A DNA stretch of 10,933 bases. It comes from Ignavibacteriales bacterium (lineage in GTDB: Bacteria; Bacteroidota; Ignavibacteria; Ignavibacteriales; Melioribacteraceae). The position numbers were made by a program, and so were the translations under genes. Shown here piece after piece: positions 1 through 7,109 of this stretch. Position 1 is the stretch's first letter, and the number at the start of each line of letters is the position of its first letter. The DNA is taken from positions 1 through 10,933 of the forward strand of contig JAFGID010000245.1 of NCBI GenBank assembly GCA_016929735.1, written 5' to 3'. Under the pieces are notes generated by a model. It worked only from the letters and a program-made list of their open reading frames with translations, was not told the DNA's origin and did not search any database.

Positions 1-945
1 GGAGTTGAAGTTCTTCAAAATGCTGGTGGTTTACATAATTTTATGAATTGGGCTCAACCAATTTTAACTGATAGTGGTGGATTTCAAATATATAGCCTCG
101 CTCAGTTAAGAAAACTTAAAAAAGATGGTGTGGAATTCCAATCACATTTAGATGGCTCAAAACATTTTTTTACTCCACAAAAGGTGATAGAAACTCAAAG
201 AGCAATTGGTTCAGATATTATGATGCCATTGGATGAATGTACTCCATATCCTTGTGAATTTGAATATGCAAAAAAATCAGTTGAATTAACATCAGAATGG
301 GCTTTTTTGAATTATGATGCATTTCAGAAGACAAAAGGTTTTTATGGATATGAACAATATTTATTTGGAATTGTTCAGGGAAGCATTTATAAAGAATTAA
401 GGGAGAAATCAGCAAAGGATTTATTAAAAATAGATTTTGATGGATATGCGATTGGTGGTTTAGCAGTTGGTGAACCAATTAATGAAATGTACGATATGGT
501 TGATTTTACAACAGACTTTTTACCGATTGAAAAACCAAGATATCTAATGGGGGTTGGTCGGTCAGAAAATATTTTAGAAGCGATAGAGAAAGGAATTGAT
601 ATGTTTGATTGTGTTATGCCAACTCGTAATGCAAGAAATGCAGAGTTGTTTACTTCAGAAGGAATAGTAAAAATTCGAAATTCGTGTTATAAAAATGATT
701 TCACTGCGCTCGACCCGAATTGTGAATGTTACACTTGTAAAAATTTTACTAAAGCATATTTGAGACACTTGTTCAACTCAAGCGAAATTTTAGGACTTGA
801 ATTGGCGACAATACACAATTTAAGATTTTATCTTGATTTAGTGAGAGAAGCTAGAACGCAAATAAATGAAAATAATTTTGTAAATTGGAAGCAAGAAAAA
901 ATAAAAAAAATATCAAAAAACAATAATTTAAATCAGGAGGAATAA
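1..945 (+). CDS. tgt: Queuine tRNA-ribosyltransferase (Tgt), 5' end outside the window
   Basis: Tgt exchanges guanine at position 34 of GUN-anticodon tRNAs for the queuosine precursor preQ1. The frame is open from base 1, so the ATG at 43 is an internal Met and about 60 N-terminal residues lie upstream (314 visible; the family has about 375). The TDSGGFQ motif has its conserved Asp at 70-72. The DCVMPTRNARN motif has the expected nucleophilic Asp at 607-609. The zinc site is C-x-C-x2-C (Cys codons at 721, 727 and 736) plus the His of TIHNL at 814. All expected catalytic and metal residues are present. One small oddity is RNAELFT where most homologues read RNGxLFT. The stop abuts the yajC start, and the yajC ribosome binding site lies inside the last tgt codons, so the two are probably co-transcribed and translationally coupled. 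Identification is very secure. Confidence 0.97.
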   Translation, partial: GVEVLQNAGGLHNFMNWAQPILTDSGGFQIYSLAQLRKLKKDGVEFQSHLDGSKHFFTPQKVIETQRAIGSDIMMPLDECTPYPCEFEYAKKSVELTSEWAFLNYDAFQKTKGFYGYEQYLFGIVQGSIYKELREKSAKDLLKIDFDGYAIGGLAVGEPINEMYDMVDFTTDFLPIEKPRYLMGVGRSENILEAIEKGIDMFDCVMPTRNARNAELFTSEGIVKIRNSCYKNDFTALDPNCECYTCKNFTKAYLRHLFNSSEILGLELATIHNLRFYLDLVREARTQINENNFVNWKQEKIKKISKNNNLNQEE

Positions 946-1248
946 TTGAATATTCTATTTGCTATGGGACAACCCGGAGGTGAAGGCGGAACAGGTCTGG
1001 AAGGCACTCTTATTATGTTCGGTGCGATTTTTTTAATTTTCTATTTTATGATAATAAGACCACAACAAAAAAGAACCAAAGAAAGACAGAGAATGCTGGA
1101 AGCTGTTCAGAAAGGTGATAAAATAATTACTAATGGAGGAATTCACGGTACTGTCGCTGGAATTGAAGATAAGACTGTTCTACTCGATGTTGGAAATAAC
1201 GTAAAACTGAAAGTCCAACGAGAAGCAATAATGACTATTGTTAGATAG
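946..1248 (+). CDS. yajC: Preprotein translocase subunit YajC
   Basis: YajC is a small single-span inner-membrane protein that associates with SecDF at the Sec translocon. The 100-residue product has the family layout: a short Gly-rich N-terminus, one membrane segment (about 20-37), the signature RPQQKR just after it (38-43), and a small cytoplasmic domain with GDKIITNGGIHGTV (57-70). The TTG start is chosen because AGGAGG at 935-940 sits 5 bases before it and it abuts the tgt stop; the ATG at 964 would remove part of the N-terminus and has no comparable site. The tgt-yajC pairing is common in bacteria, but here secD/secF do not follow: a terminator and opposite-strand genes come next. Confidence 0.96.
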   Translation: MNILFAMGQPGGEGGTGLEGTLIMFGAIFLIFYFMIIRPQQKRTKERQRMLEAVQKGDKIITNGGIHGTVAGIEDKTVLLDVGNNVKLKVQREAIMTIVR

Positions 1249-1268
1249 TATGTTATTCTGAGAATTAT

Positions 1269-1308
1269 ATGCCTGTAAATTGCAATGTAATTTACAGGCA
1301 TTTTTATT
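1269..1308 (+). terminator. Rho-independent terminator of tgt-yajC
   Basis: A perfect 13-bp stem, 1269-1281 paired with 1289-1301, closes a 7-base loop (1282-1288) and is followed by a T run to 1305. It lies 20 bases after the yajC stop. The opposite-strand lipoprotein gene ends at 1307, so the hairpin sits exactly between the convergent genes. On the minus strand the bases after the hairpin are not a clean U tract, so termination there would be weaker. Confidence 0.93.
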
Positions 1309-2341
1309 ATAATAATTCAATTATTACTGTTGTGGTTGTCTTGTCAGTTCTTGTTGCTTTATATGGTGAATTCGGTTGTCCTTCAGGTGTCATTGTAATC
1401 GTCTGTTCTGTCTGCACAGAAGTTTCACTTTTCTGTATCAATCCTTTATTTATGTTAAAGTAAATTGAACCGGAACCTGTTATTTTTGGTTTGCTCAATT
1501 GATATGTTACTCCTTTGTCCGTAAAACTATTTTGAGGATTTTTAAGTGTTGCATTGATAGAAGCTATAATTTTTGCTAAAATTATATCTTCCTGTTTTTC
1601 ATAATTTTCTATTTTAAAGGTAATGGCAGGGCTGCTTTCTCCCTCTCCAACTTCCATATAATCATTCCAAGTTGAATCCACACCTACAAAACCTTGTGGT
1701 AATACTCTGAATATTTTTTCAATCAGCGGTTTTATAGCACCAAGTTTTAAACTTTCCACAATCTGTTTTTTTTGTTCAATTGTAATAGTATCAGGTATGT
1801 TTTGCAAGGAAAGCATCTTGCTTACAATTTTATCAACCCGAGTTATCTCAATTATCTCGCCTTTTGGTGTTAGTCTTGCTCTGAAGGGGCTATTTATCAT
1901 CGCAAAGAAATCAAGGAATTTCGTTTTGTTTTCTTTTGAGGTATCTTTCTTTGAACTAAAACTTACTGTTTGTCCGTCAGGTGATTTCATTAGCATCTCA
2001 ATACTTTTTATATTCATCTCTACTTCAGCTATTTTATCATCGCCGACTTCTTTAACAAAAACATCAATAGTATAATTTACACTTTGGCTTAATTCCATAC
2101 TTATCGTTGTATCCGAAACTATCTTTTGAAAATTTTTACTAATTGTTTTTAAACTGTATGTATAGTGTTTGTCTTCATTAAATTTATAAGTTAGGTCAAA
2201 TGTCTGTTTGGGTAAATCAACATCTGGGATATCAATTACCACATCATTAGAATCTAAATTATTATTTGGGTCATCTTTTTTATCACCACATCCAATAAAA
2301 AATATAACTATGATAAAAATCAGAAAAAAGAATTTTTTCAT
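1307..2341 (-). CDS. DUF6263-like lipoprotein of unknown function
   Basis: A predicted 344-residue lipoprotein. The N-terminus is a textbook type II signal: MKK, a hydrophobic stretch, then the lipobox FIGC with the lipidated Cys at residue 18, followed by an Asp/Asn-rich linker (19-43). The rest looks like a beta-rich extracytoplasmic domain: an early segment LTYKFNEDKHYTYSL, a central LTPKGEIIEITRVD (about 155-168), and LPQGFVGVDSTWND (about 214-227). This arrangement resembles the DUF6263 family, assigned from memory of its pattern. No catalytic motif is visible. The start is supported by GAGGAA at 2347-2352, 5 bases upstream. It is the last gene of a minus-strand run, 16 bases after namZ, which suggests an envelope role. 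Confidence 0.82.
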   Translation of the reverse strand: MKKFFFLIFIIVIFFIGCGDKKDDPNNNLDSNDVVIDIPDVDLPKQTFDLTYKFNEDKHYTYSLKTISKNFQKIVSDTTISMELSQSVNYTIDVFVKEVGDDKIAEVEMNIKSIEMLMKSPDGQTVSFSSKKDTSKENKTKFLDFFAMINSPFRARLTPKGEIIEITRVDKIVSKMLSLQNIPDTITIEQKKQIVESLKLGAIKPLIEKIFRVLPQGFVGVDSTWNDYMEVGEGESSPAITFKIENYEKQEDIILAKIIASINATLKNPQNSFTDKGVTYQLSKPKITGSGSIYFNINKGLIQKSETSVQTEQTITMTPEGQPNSPYKATRTDKTTTTVIIELL

Positions 2342-2357
2342 TTTGTTTCCTCAATTA

Positions 2358-3605
2358 TTAATAAAGTAAAAAATTTGTTCTATATTCTTTGAATTTGTTA
2401 AGTTCATCCTGCCACACATTTATTATTTGTTCAGGTGTTTTTCCTGCAAGTATCATTTCTTGAAAATACTTTTTCCCAAACAACCTATTAATTGAATTGC
2501 TCCTAAATTCAGCTTTATCAGGGTATAGTTTAAATATTGCATATATTACTTTTATACCGAATTTTACAGGTTCAAAAATTCCTCTATCTGTAATTTGAAT
2601 CTTAATTCCATAACATATTTCATCTTCATATTTGGGTGAACTAGCCATATTTGGAATCACTTTAGGAGTAAATTCAGTTGGTACGATTTCTATTCCTTCT
2701 ATACCTTGTTCTTCTATCTCTTCAATTAGTTCATTTGAATTTATATATGGAGCCCCAATAGTAATAAATGGTGTATAAGTTCCTCTACCTTCGGAAACAT
2801 TTAATCCCTCGATTAAGCACATCCCCGGATAAACAATGGCAGTAGCTAAATTAGGAATATTTGGAGAAGTTTTAACCCAACGTAATTTACAATCATCATA
2901 ATAATACTCTCGTTTCCAGTTTTTCATTGTTATAATCGTTAAATCTGCTTTAATCTTATCTTTTAACATACCACCTTCATTGAACATTTTTGCGAGTTCG
3001 CCAATTGTCATTCCATGCATAATCGGTATAGCAGCAATTCCTACAAATGATCTTAATTCATCATCTCTTATTGGTCCATCAACTTGAACACCTCCAATCG
3101 GATTTGGTCTATCGAGAACAATAATTTTAATATTATTTTCTGCAGCAGCTTCAAGTGCATAGTACATTGTTGATATGTATGTATAAAATCTTACTCCAAC
3201 ATCTTGAATATCAAAAATCAGAATATCAATCCCATCGAGCATCTCAGGAGTTGGCTTATTTGTGCTGCCGTAAAGAGAAATAATTTTAATTCCGGTTTTT
3301 TCGTCTATTTCATCCGATATGTGTGAACCATCTGCAGCATCACCTCTAATACCATGTTCTGGTGCGAATAAAACTTCAACACTAACATTTTTTAGTTTTA
3401 CTAAAGTATCAACAAGGTGAACACCATTTGATAAAAGTCCTGTATGATTTGTTATAAGACCGATAGTTTTATTTTCAATCAGATGTAAATATTCAGAAAC
3501 TAATCTATCAGAACCAATTACTACTGTTTGTTCATTATTGTTTTGAACACAATTTACAAAAGAATGAAAAACAAGAAAAATTAGGAATAAATTAAGTGTT
3601 TTCAT
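2358..3605 (-). CDS. namZ: Exo-beta-N-acetylmuramidase NamZ-like protein (DUF1343, GH171)
   Basis: Characterised members of this family remove MurNAc from the non-reducing end of peptidoglycan fragments, a cell-wall salvage step. The 415-residue product has the family hallmarks: GLITNHTG (49-56), APEHGIRG (81-88), FDIQDVGVRFYTY (131-143), DRPNP (165-169) and SEGRGT (271-276). The Glu-His of PEHG is the probable catalytic region. The ATG at 3605 is preferred because GGGAG (3615-3619) lies 9 bases upstream and it begins directly with a signal peptide (MKTLNLF...). A GTG at 3623 would overlap the ndk stop and add six residues before the signal. Cys19 follows the hydrophobic stretch, but FVNC is a poor lipobox, so secreted versus lipid-anchored is open. 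The gene is 17 bases downstream of ndk and 16 upstream of the lipoprotein gene. Confidence 0.93.
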   Translation of the reverse strand: MKTLNLFLIFLVFHSFVNCVQNNNEQTVVIGSDRLVSEYLHLIENKTIGLITNHTGLLSNGVHLVDTLVKLKNVSVEVLFAPEHGIRGDAADGSHISDEIDEKTGIKIISLYGSTNKPTPEMLDGIDILIFDIQDVGVRFYTYISTMYYALEAAAENNIKIIVLDRPNPIGGVQVDGPIRDDELRSFVGIAAIPIMHGMTIGELAKMFNEGGMLKDKIKADLTIITMKNWKREYYYDDCKLRWVKTSPNIPNLATAIVYPGMCLIEGLNVSEGRGTYTPFITIGAPYINSNELIEEIEEQGIEGIEIVPTEFTPKVIPNMASSPKYEDEICYGIKIQITDRGIFEPVKFGIKVIYAIFKLYPDKAEFRSNSINRLFGKKYFQEMILAGKTPEQIINVWQDELNKFKEYRTNFLLY

Positions 3606-3622
3606 GATATTTAACTCCCACA

Positions 3623-4042
3623 CTAATCAATTTCTGAATCGAAGAAGAATTTAATTTCGCGTTTGGCGTTTGTCTCTGTATCAGAACCATGAACAATATT
3701 TTGTCGGACATTATCAGCATATAATTTTCTGATTGTGCCTTCATCTGCTTCATTTGGGTCTGTTGAACCGATAAGTTCTCTGAAAGTTTCAATTGCATTG
3801 TCTTTTTCGAGAATCATCGGAAATGCAGGTCCAGATGTCATAAATTTAATTAGTTCTGGATAGAAATCTTTGTTTTTATGGACTTCATAAAAGTTTTCTG
3901 CTTCGTCTTTTGTTAAATGAACCATTTTCATTTTTTGTATTTTAAACCCTGCTTCAATAATCTTATCAATTACTTTACCAATTAATTTTTTTCTGTAACA
4001 GTCAGGTTTTAAAATTGCAAGAGTATGATTATTTTTACTCAT
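3623..4042 (-). CDS. ndk: Nucleoside diphosphate kinase
   Basis: Ndk moves the gamma phosphate from ATP to other nucleoside diphosphates through a phospho-histidine, balancing cytosolic NTP and dNTP pools. The 139-residue protein has the normal family length. It shows LAILKPD (8-14, with the conserved Lys12), GTIRKLYA (102-109) and the active-site motif NIVHGSD (115-121) with His118 in the expected place. The ATG start follows a region with no obvious Shine-Dalgarno site, unlike most genes here; an AT-rich inverted repeat lies just upstream. It sits 60 bases after sucD and 17 before namZ, on the same strand, so it is likely part of one transcript. Confidence 0.97.
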   Translation of the reverse strand: MSKNNHTLAILKPDCYRKKLIGKVIDKIIEAGFKIQKMKMVHLTKDEAENFYEVHKNKDFYPELIKFMTSGPAFPMILEKDNAIETFRELIGSTDPNEADEGTIRKLYADNVRQNIVHGSDTETNAKREIKFFFDSEID

Positions 4043-4051
4043 AGATAAATG

Positions 4052-4078
4052 ATTGAAATGTTTTAAAAATATTTCAAT
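4052..4078. repeat. AT-rich inverted repeat upstream of ndk
   Basis: ATTGAAAT at 4052-4059 is the reverse complement of ATTTCAAT at 4071-4078, with an 11-base spacer. It lies between the sucD stop and the ndk start on the minus strand. It could be a weak transcript hairpin or an operator-like site, but such 8-bp AT palindromes arise readily by chance in DNA this AT-rich. There is no GC stem or U tract that would make it a terminator. Confidence 0.3.
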
Positions 4079-4102
4079 TAGAAACTTAGAAAATATATTT
4101 TA

Positions 4103-4969
4103 TTATAGACATTTTTTCAGTGTAGTTCCAATCTCAGCCGGACTTTCAACGACAAATATCCCGGCATCTTTCAATGCTTTCATTTTTTCAGTTGCTGTTC
4201 CTTTACCACCCGAAATAATTGCACCAGCATGTCCCATCCTTCTTCCAGGAGGTGCAGTCCTTCCTGCAATGAATCCAACTACAGGTTTCTTAACATTTGC
4301 TTTAATAAATTCTGCTGCTTCTTCTTCAGCTGTCCCACCAATTTCGCCTATCATCACAATACCTTTTGTCTCAGGGTCTTCATTGAATAATTTTATTATA
4401 TCAATAAATTGTGAACCGACCACAGGATCTCCACCAATACCAACGCAAGTTGATTGACCAATTCCTAAATCTGTTAGTTGTTTTACTGCTTCGTAGGTTA
4501 ATGTTCCACTTCTTGAAATTACACCTACGTTCCCTTCTTTATGTATAAAACCGGGCATAATTCCAATTTTACATTTCCCTGGTGAGATTACCCCGGGACA
4601 ATTTGGACCTATCAATGTAATATTTTTTGCTTTTAAATGATGATATACATCTACCATATCTTTTGTAGGTATTCCTTCAGTTATACAGATGATTACTTTT
4701 ATATTTGAATCACAAGATTCTAGGATTGCATCAGCTGAAAAAGCAGGGGGGACGAAAATTACACTTGCATTAGCGTCTGTTTTTTGAACAGCTTCCTTAA
4801 CGGTATTGAAGATAGGAATTCCTTCAAAATTTAGTCCACCTTTACCGGGGGTAACACCAGCTACAACGTTTGTTCCGTATTCTACCATTTGTTGTGTGTG
4901 GAAAGAACCTTCGCTACCAGTAATTCCCTGAACAACAAGGCGAGTGTCTTTATCAATTAATATACTCAT
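4103..4969 (-). CDS. sucD: Succinyl-CoA synthetase alpha subunit
   Basis: SucD binds CoA and carries the phospho-histidine of succinyl-CoA synthetase (ADP- or GDP-forming), the substrate-level phosphorylation step of the TCA cycle. The 288-residue product is full length. It shows the CoA-binding GITGSEGSFH (15-24) and TPGKGG (40-45), IGPNCPG with Cys124, SRSGTLTYE (152-160), and GHAGA with the phosphorylated His247. The ATG at 4969 is chosen because MSILIDKDTR matches the family N-terminus and GGAAA lies just upstream. The frame stays open to an ATG at 5029, but that would add 20 hydrophobic residues foreign to this cytosolic enzyme. The beta subunit gene sucC is not in the window, so the two subunits are encoded apart or sucC lies elsewhere. 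Confidence 0.97.
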   Translation of the reverse strand: MSILIDKDTRLVVQGITGSEGSFHTQQMVEYGTNVVAGVTPGKGGLNFEGIPIFNTVKEAVQKTDANASVIFVPPAFSADAILESCDSNIKVIICITEGIPTKDMVDVYHHLKAKNITLIGPNCPGVISPGKCKIGIMPGFIHKEGNVGVISRSGTLTYEAVKQLTDLGIGQSTCVGIGGDPVVGSQFIDIIKLFNEDPETKGIVMIGEIGGTAEEEAAEFIKANVKKPVVGFIAGRTAPPGRRMGHAGAIISGGKGTATEKMKALKDAGIFVVESPAEIGTTLKKCL

Positions 4970-5107
4970 ATTGTTTCCAATTGATTGTATTATGACGTTC
5001 AAAATTAATAAAAAAAATACAATTAACATATTTTTAATAAAAAATAATGAATAAAAAAACTAAATTTGTGTATAAGAATTGGAAAATTTTAAATTAACAT
5101 TTAAATT
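4970..5107. promoter_or_regulatory. Divergent intergenic region, probable promoters for sucD and the TonB-C gene
   Basis: This 138-base, strongly AT-rich gap separates two divergent genes and must hold the start signals for at least the minus-strand run, unless transcription enters from elsewhere. GGAAA just before the sucD ATG is its probable ribosome binding site. No -35/-10 pair or operator could be placed with confidence. The TonB-C gene has no recognisable Shine-Dalgarno site here. Confidence 0.5.
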
Positions 5108-5854
5108 ATGATAAAAGAAATATTTGTAATTTTTGTATTGTTTTATTCTTCAACTTTTTCTCAAAATGGAATTGCTACTGCCTACTATAGTAATGATGTA
5201 GTGAGATATGAATTATCTTACGTTAATGACGTATTGGAAGGGACTTCATTTTGGTATTATCCGAATGGAAATTTGGAGAGTCAAAAAACATATAATAATG
5301 GTGTATTAAATGGTGTAGTAAGAAATTTTTTTGAAACGGGATTAGTAAAAGATGAATTTTATGTAATGCAGGGAATACTTGACGGTGTAGCAAAACATTA
5401 CTATGAAAATGGAAGCCTAAAAGAAGTAAAATACTATGAAAATGGTAAGTTAGTTAAGGAAACTAAATTTGAATTTGATGCATCTTACATTTCATCTGTT
5501 ACAGAATATGAGAGAGGAGCACGACAAAAGAAGACAAGAAAGGAAGTCGAAAAACCCCTTTGTGACGCTGACATATGTCCCGAACCTATTGGCGGGATGG
5601 ATGCAATAATGAACAATCTTGTTTATCCTGTTGAAGCAGAGAAATATGGTTTAGAAGGTATTGTTTCTGTTATAGTTACAGTAGGTTCAGATGGTTATGT
5701 TACCGAAGCAAATGTTTTATCGGGGATAGGATTAGGTTGTGACGAAGCTGCAGTTGATGCAATAAAAATGACAAGGTTTTTACCTGGTGTTTATAAAGAG
5801 AGAAAGGTTGAAGCAAGTGTAATTATAAAAGTAAACTTTAATTTAAAAAGATAA
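5108..5854 (+). CDS. Secreted MORN-repeat protein with a TonB C-terminal domain
   Basis: The 248-residue protein has an N-terminal signal sequence (1-18, probable cleavage before QNG). Three YwqK/MORN-type repeats of about 24 residues follow (45-68, 69-92, 93-116), each with the pattern G....YY.NG.L....Y.NG.L. After a charged linker (about 124-155) comes a TonB C-terminal domain (about 160-247): PEPIGGMDAI, YPVEAEKYGLEGIVSVIVTVGSDG, then the closing ATRFLPG-like MTRFLPGVYKERKVEASVII. It lacks the proline-rich spacer of a true energy-transducing TonB, so it is better read as a periplasmic or inner-membrane-anchored binding protein. The start is fixed by the signal peptide, not by a ribosome binding site, since none is visible. 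No TonB-dependent receptor, ExbB or ExbD gene is nearby. Domain calls are firm; function is unknown. Confidence 0.88.
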   Translation: MIKEIFVIFVLFYSSTFSQNGIATAYYSNDVVRYELSYVNDVLEGTSFWYYPNGNLESQKTYNNGVLNGVVRNFFETGLVKDEFYVMQGILDGVAKHYYENGSLKEVKYYENGKLVKETKFEFDASYISSVTEYERGARQKKTRKEVEKPLCDADICPEPIGGMDAIMNNLVYPVEAEKYGLEGIVSVIVTVGSDGYVTEANVLSGIGLGCDEAAVDAIKMTRFLPGVYKERKVEASVIIKVNFNLKR

Positions 5855-5925
5855 TTTTTTTATTAGTACTTTTTTGTGTAATTTTTAGTAATTAAAATAT
5901 TTTTTAATTTCAATTTGGAGGAAAA

Positions 5926-6588
5926 ATGGGATTATTCAGTAAATTTGTGGATATCATCAAAGCAAACATCAACGACCTATTAGATAAGGCAGAAGATCCG
6001 GAAAAAATGATTAAGTTGATGATTGTTGAAATGCAGGAAGCAGTAGTAAAAGCTACTTCTGCTTTAGCTCAGGCAATGGGTAACAGAAACCGTCTTCAAC
6101 AACAATATCTTGCTGCTGAAAAACAAGCTGAACATTGGCAACAACAAGCAAGATTGGCTTTAGAAAAAGGTAAAGAAGACCTCGCAAGAGAAGCATTAAA
6201 CAAAAAAGTAATTTCAGAAAGCAATGCTGCTCAATTCAAAGCTATGTACGAAAGCGCAGAGAAAGACACAGCAAAATTAAAAGAACAAGTTGACCAATTA
6301 AAACAGAAACTTGAAGAAGCCAGAATGAAAGAATCTATGTTGATTGCTCGAAGCCAGACAGCAAAAGCAAAAAAAGAAATAGCGAAAAAAGTGGGAGGAT
6401 TAGATCAAAATTCATTTGCTAAATTCGATAAATTCGAAGAAAAAATAATCAAGATTGAAGCTGAAGCTGAAGCATTCTCTGAGATGGCAGATGCAGAGAC
6501 AAAAGTTCGTGACCAATTCAGAGAACTTGAAAAAGAAGGTAAAGTTGACGAAGAACTTGAAAAACTCAAAGCAGAATTAAACAAATAA
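5926..6588 (+). CDS. pspA: PspA/IM30 (phage shock protein A) family protein
   Basis: PspA/IM30/Vipp1 proteins are ESCRT-III-like coiled-coil proteins that polymerise on the cytoplasmic membrane and protect it during envelope stress. The 220-residue product matches the family in length and layout: an N-terminal amphipathic helix MGLFSKFVDIIKANINDLLD (1-20), the conserved AEDPEKMI (22-29), a long charged coiled coil (about 30-145) with the KGKEDLAREAL motif (81-91), and further helices to a Lys/Glu-rich end. It has no Vipp1-type C-terminal extension. GGAGG at 5917-5921 is 4 bases before the ATG. It is the first of five same-strand genes and the only one with a well-studied role. pspB, pspC and pspF are absent, so any control differs from the enterobacterial system. 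Confidence 0.95.
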   Translation: MGLFSKFVDIIKANINDLLDKAEDPEKMIKLMIVEMQEAVVKATSALAQAMGNRNRLQQQYLAAEKQAEHWQQQARLALEKGKEDLAREALNKKVISESNAAQFKAMYESAEKDTAKLKEQVDQLKQKLEEARMKESMLIARSQTAKAKKEIAKKVGGLDQNSFAKFDKFEEKIIKIEAEAEAFSEMADAETKVRDQFRELEKEGKVDEELEKLKAELNK

Positions 6589-6617
6589 TTTTAAAATTAA
6601 AATAGGTGAATAAAATT

Positions 6618-7049
6618 ATGCCAAAGTTTAAAATACTCAAAGATGGTGTCAATAAGGCTCTTATGTCTAAGACACAAAAAAAAGTAGAAGAATTTCTTCA
6701 TAAGATGTTCAAGAAAGATGAAGTAATTAAGGTAGACAATATCTATTCTTTCAATTATTACAAGATAAATGTTAGCATTTATGTTGAGCCATGGCATTCA
6801 AAAGATGTGTTAGTAAAAGTTGTAGCAACATTACCTACACCTAAGAAATTTAAGGCCAAACCAGAACTTATGAAGGAAATGCTGGGCAATAATGCAATGC
6901 AACCTTTTGGTGCATTTGGTCTATCTTTTAACGATAAGATAGTTTATTCTTATGCACTTGCTGGTGCTAATTTAGACTATAACGAATTATTAGCAGCTGT
7001 TCAAACCGTTGCAATAGATGCTTCTGATTTTGCTGAAAAGTTGAAATAA
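6618..7049 (+). CDS. YbjN / type III-secretion-chaperone-like soluble protein
   Basis: A 143-residue protein without signal or membrane segment. The order of elements resembles the YbjN/CesT-like fold: an N-terminal helix (about 14-33), beta strands (about 42-72), LMKEMLGNNAMQPFGAFGLS (84-103), a strand pair DKIVYSYALAG, then a final helical stretch LDYNELLAAVQTVAIDASDFAEKL. The L..N....GAFGL part followed by a hydrophobic strand and a 'VA..A..F' helix is the feature I used. Proteins of this fold often act as small dimeric chaperones or adaptors. The ATG at 6618 is chosen because AGGTGA (6604-6609) lies 8 bases upstream; the in-frame GTG at 6606 falls inside that site. It starts 29 bases after pspA, so co-transcription is likely. 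The fold call is moderate and the partner is unknown, with PspA the obvious candidate. Confidence 0.7.
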   Translation: MPKFKILKDGVNKALMSKTQKKVEEFLHKMFKKDEVIKVDNIYSFNYYKINVSIYVEPWHSKDVLVKVVATLPTPKKFKAKPELMKEMLGNNAMQPFGAFGLSFNDKIVYSYALAGANLDYNELLAAVQTVAIDASDFAEKLK

Positions 7050-7059
7050 TTTTGACTTA

Positions 7060-7094
7060 AAACCGCTCCTGAAGTAGTGCGGTTTGTTTATTTT
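7060..7094 (+). terminator. Probable terminator or attenuator inside the pspA cluster
   Basis: AAACCGC (7060-7066) pairs with GCGGTTT (7079-7085) around a 12-base loop, followed by the T-rich GTTTATTTTT. It lies 10 bases after the YbjN-like gene and 24 before the next start. The 7-bp stem with a large loop is weaker than the other two terminators here, so partial read-through is plausible. If functional, it would split the cluster into pspA-ybjN-like and a downstream trio, or lower expression of the trio. Confidence 0.65.
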
Positions 7095-7109
7095 TAATAA
7101 GGGAAATTT

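Noticed and set aside
218..478. Minus-strand reading frame inside tgt
   Set aside because: It lies wholly within a well-conserved tgt, has a low-complexity Ile/His/Leu composition and no ribosome binding site.
1269..1463. Plus-strand reading frame starting in the terminator hairpin
   Set aside because: It begins inside the tgt-yajC terminator and overlaps the lipoprotein C-terminus antisense; no start signals.
1797..2075. Plus-strand frame antisense to the lipoprotein gene
   Set aside because: Hydrophobic antisense shadow with no ribosome binding site, while the minus-strand lipoprotein has a clear lipobox and start.
3547..3551. NamZ as a confirmed lipoprotein via Cys19
   Set aside because: FVNC lacks the small residue usually found before the lipidated Cys, so lipidation was left open.
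4053..4457. Plus-strand frame antisense to sucD
   Set aside because: It overlaps the conserved SucD C-terminus, and its Pro/Ala/Ser-rich composition is that expected of an antisense shadow.
4970..5029. N-terminal extension of SucD giving a signal-like sequence
   Set aside because: The family N-terminus starts at the ATG at 4969 with GGAAA upstream; the extension is simply AT-rich intergenic DNA read in frame.
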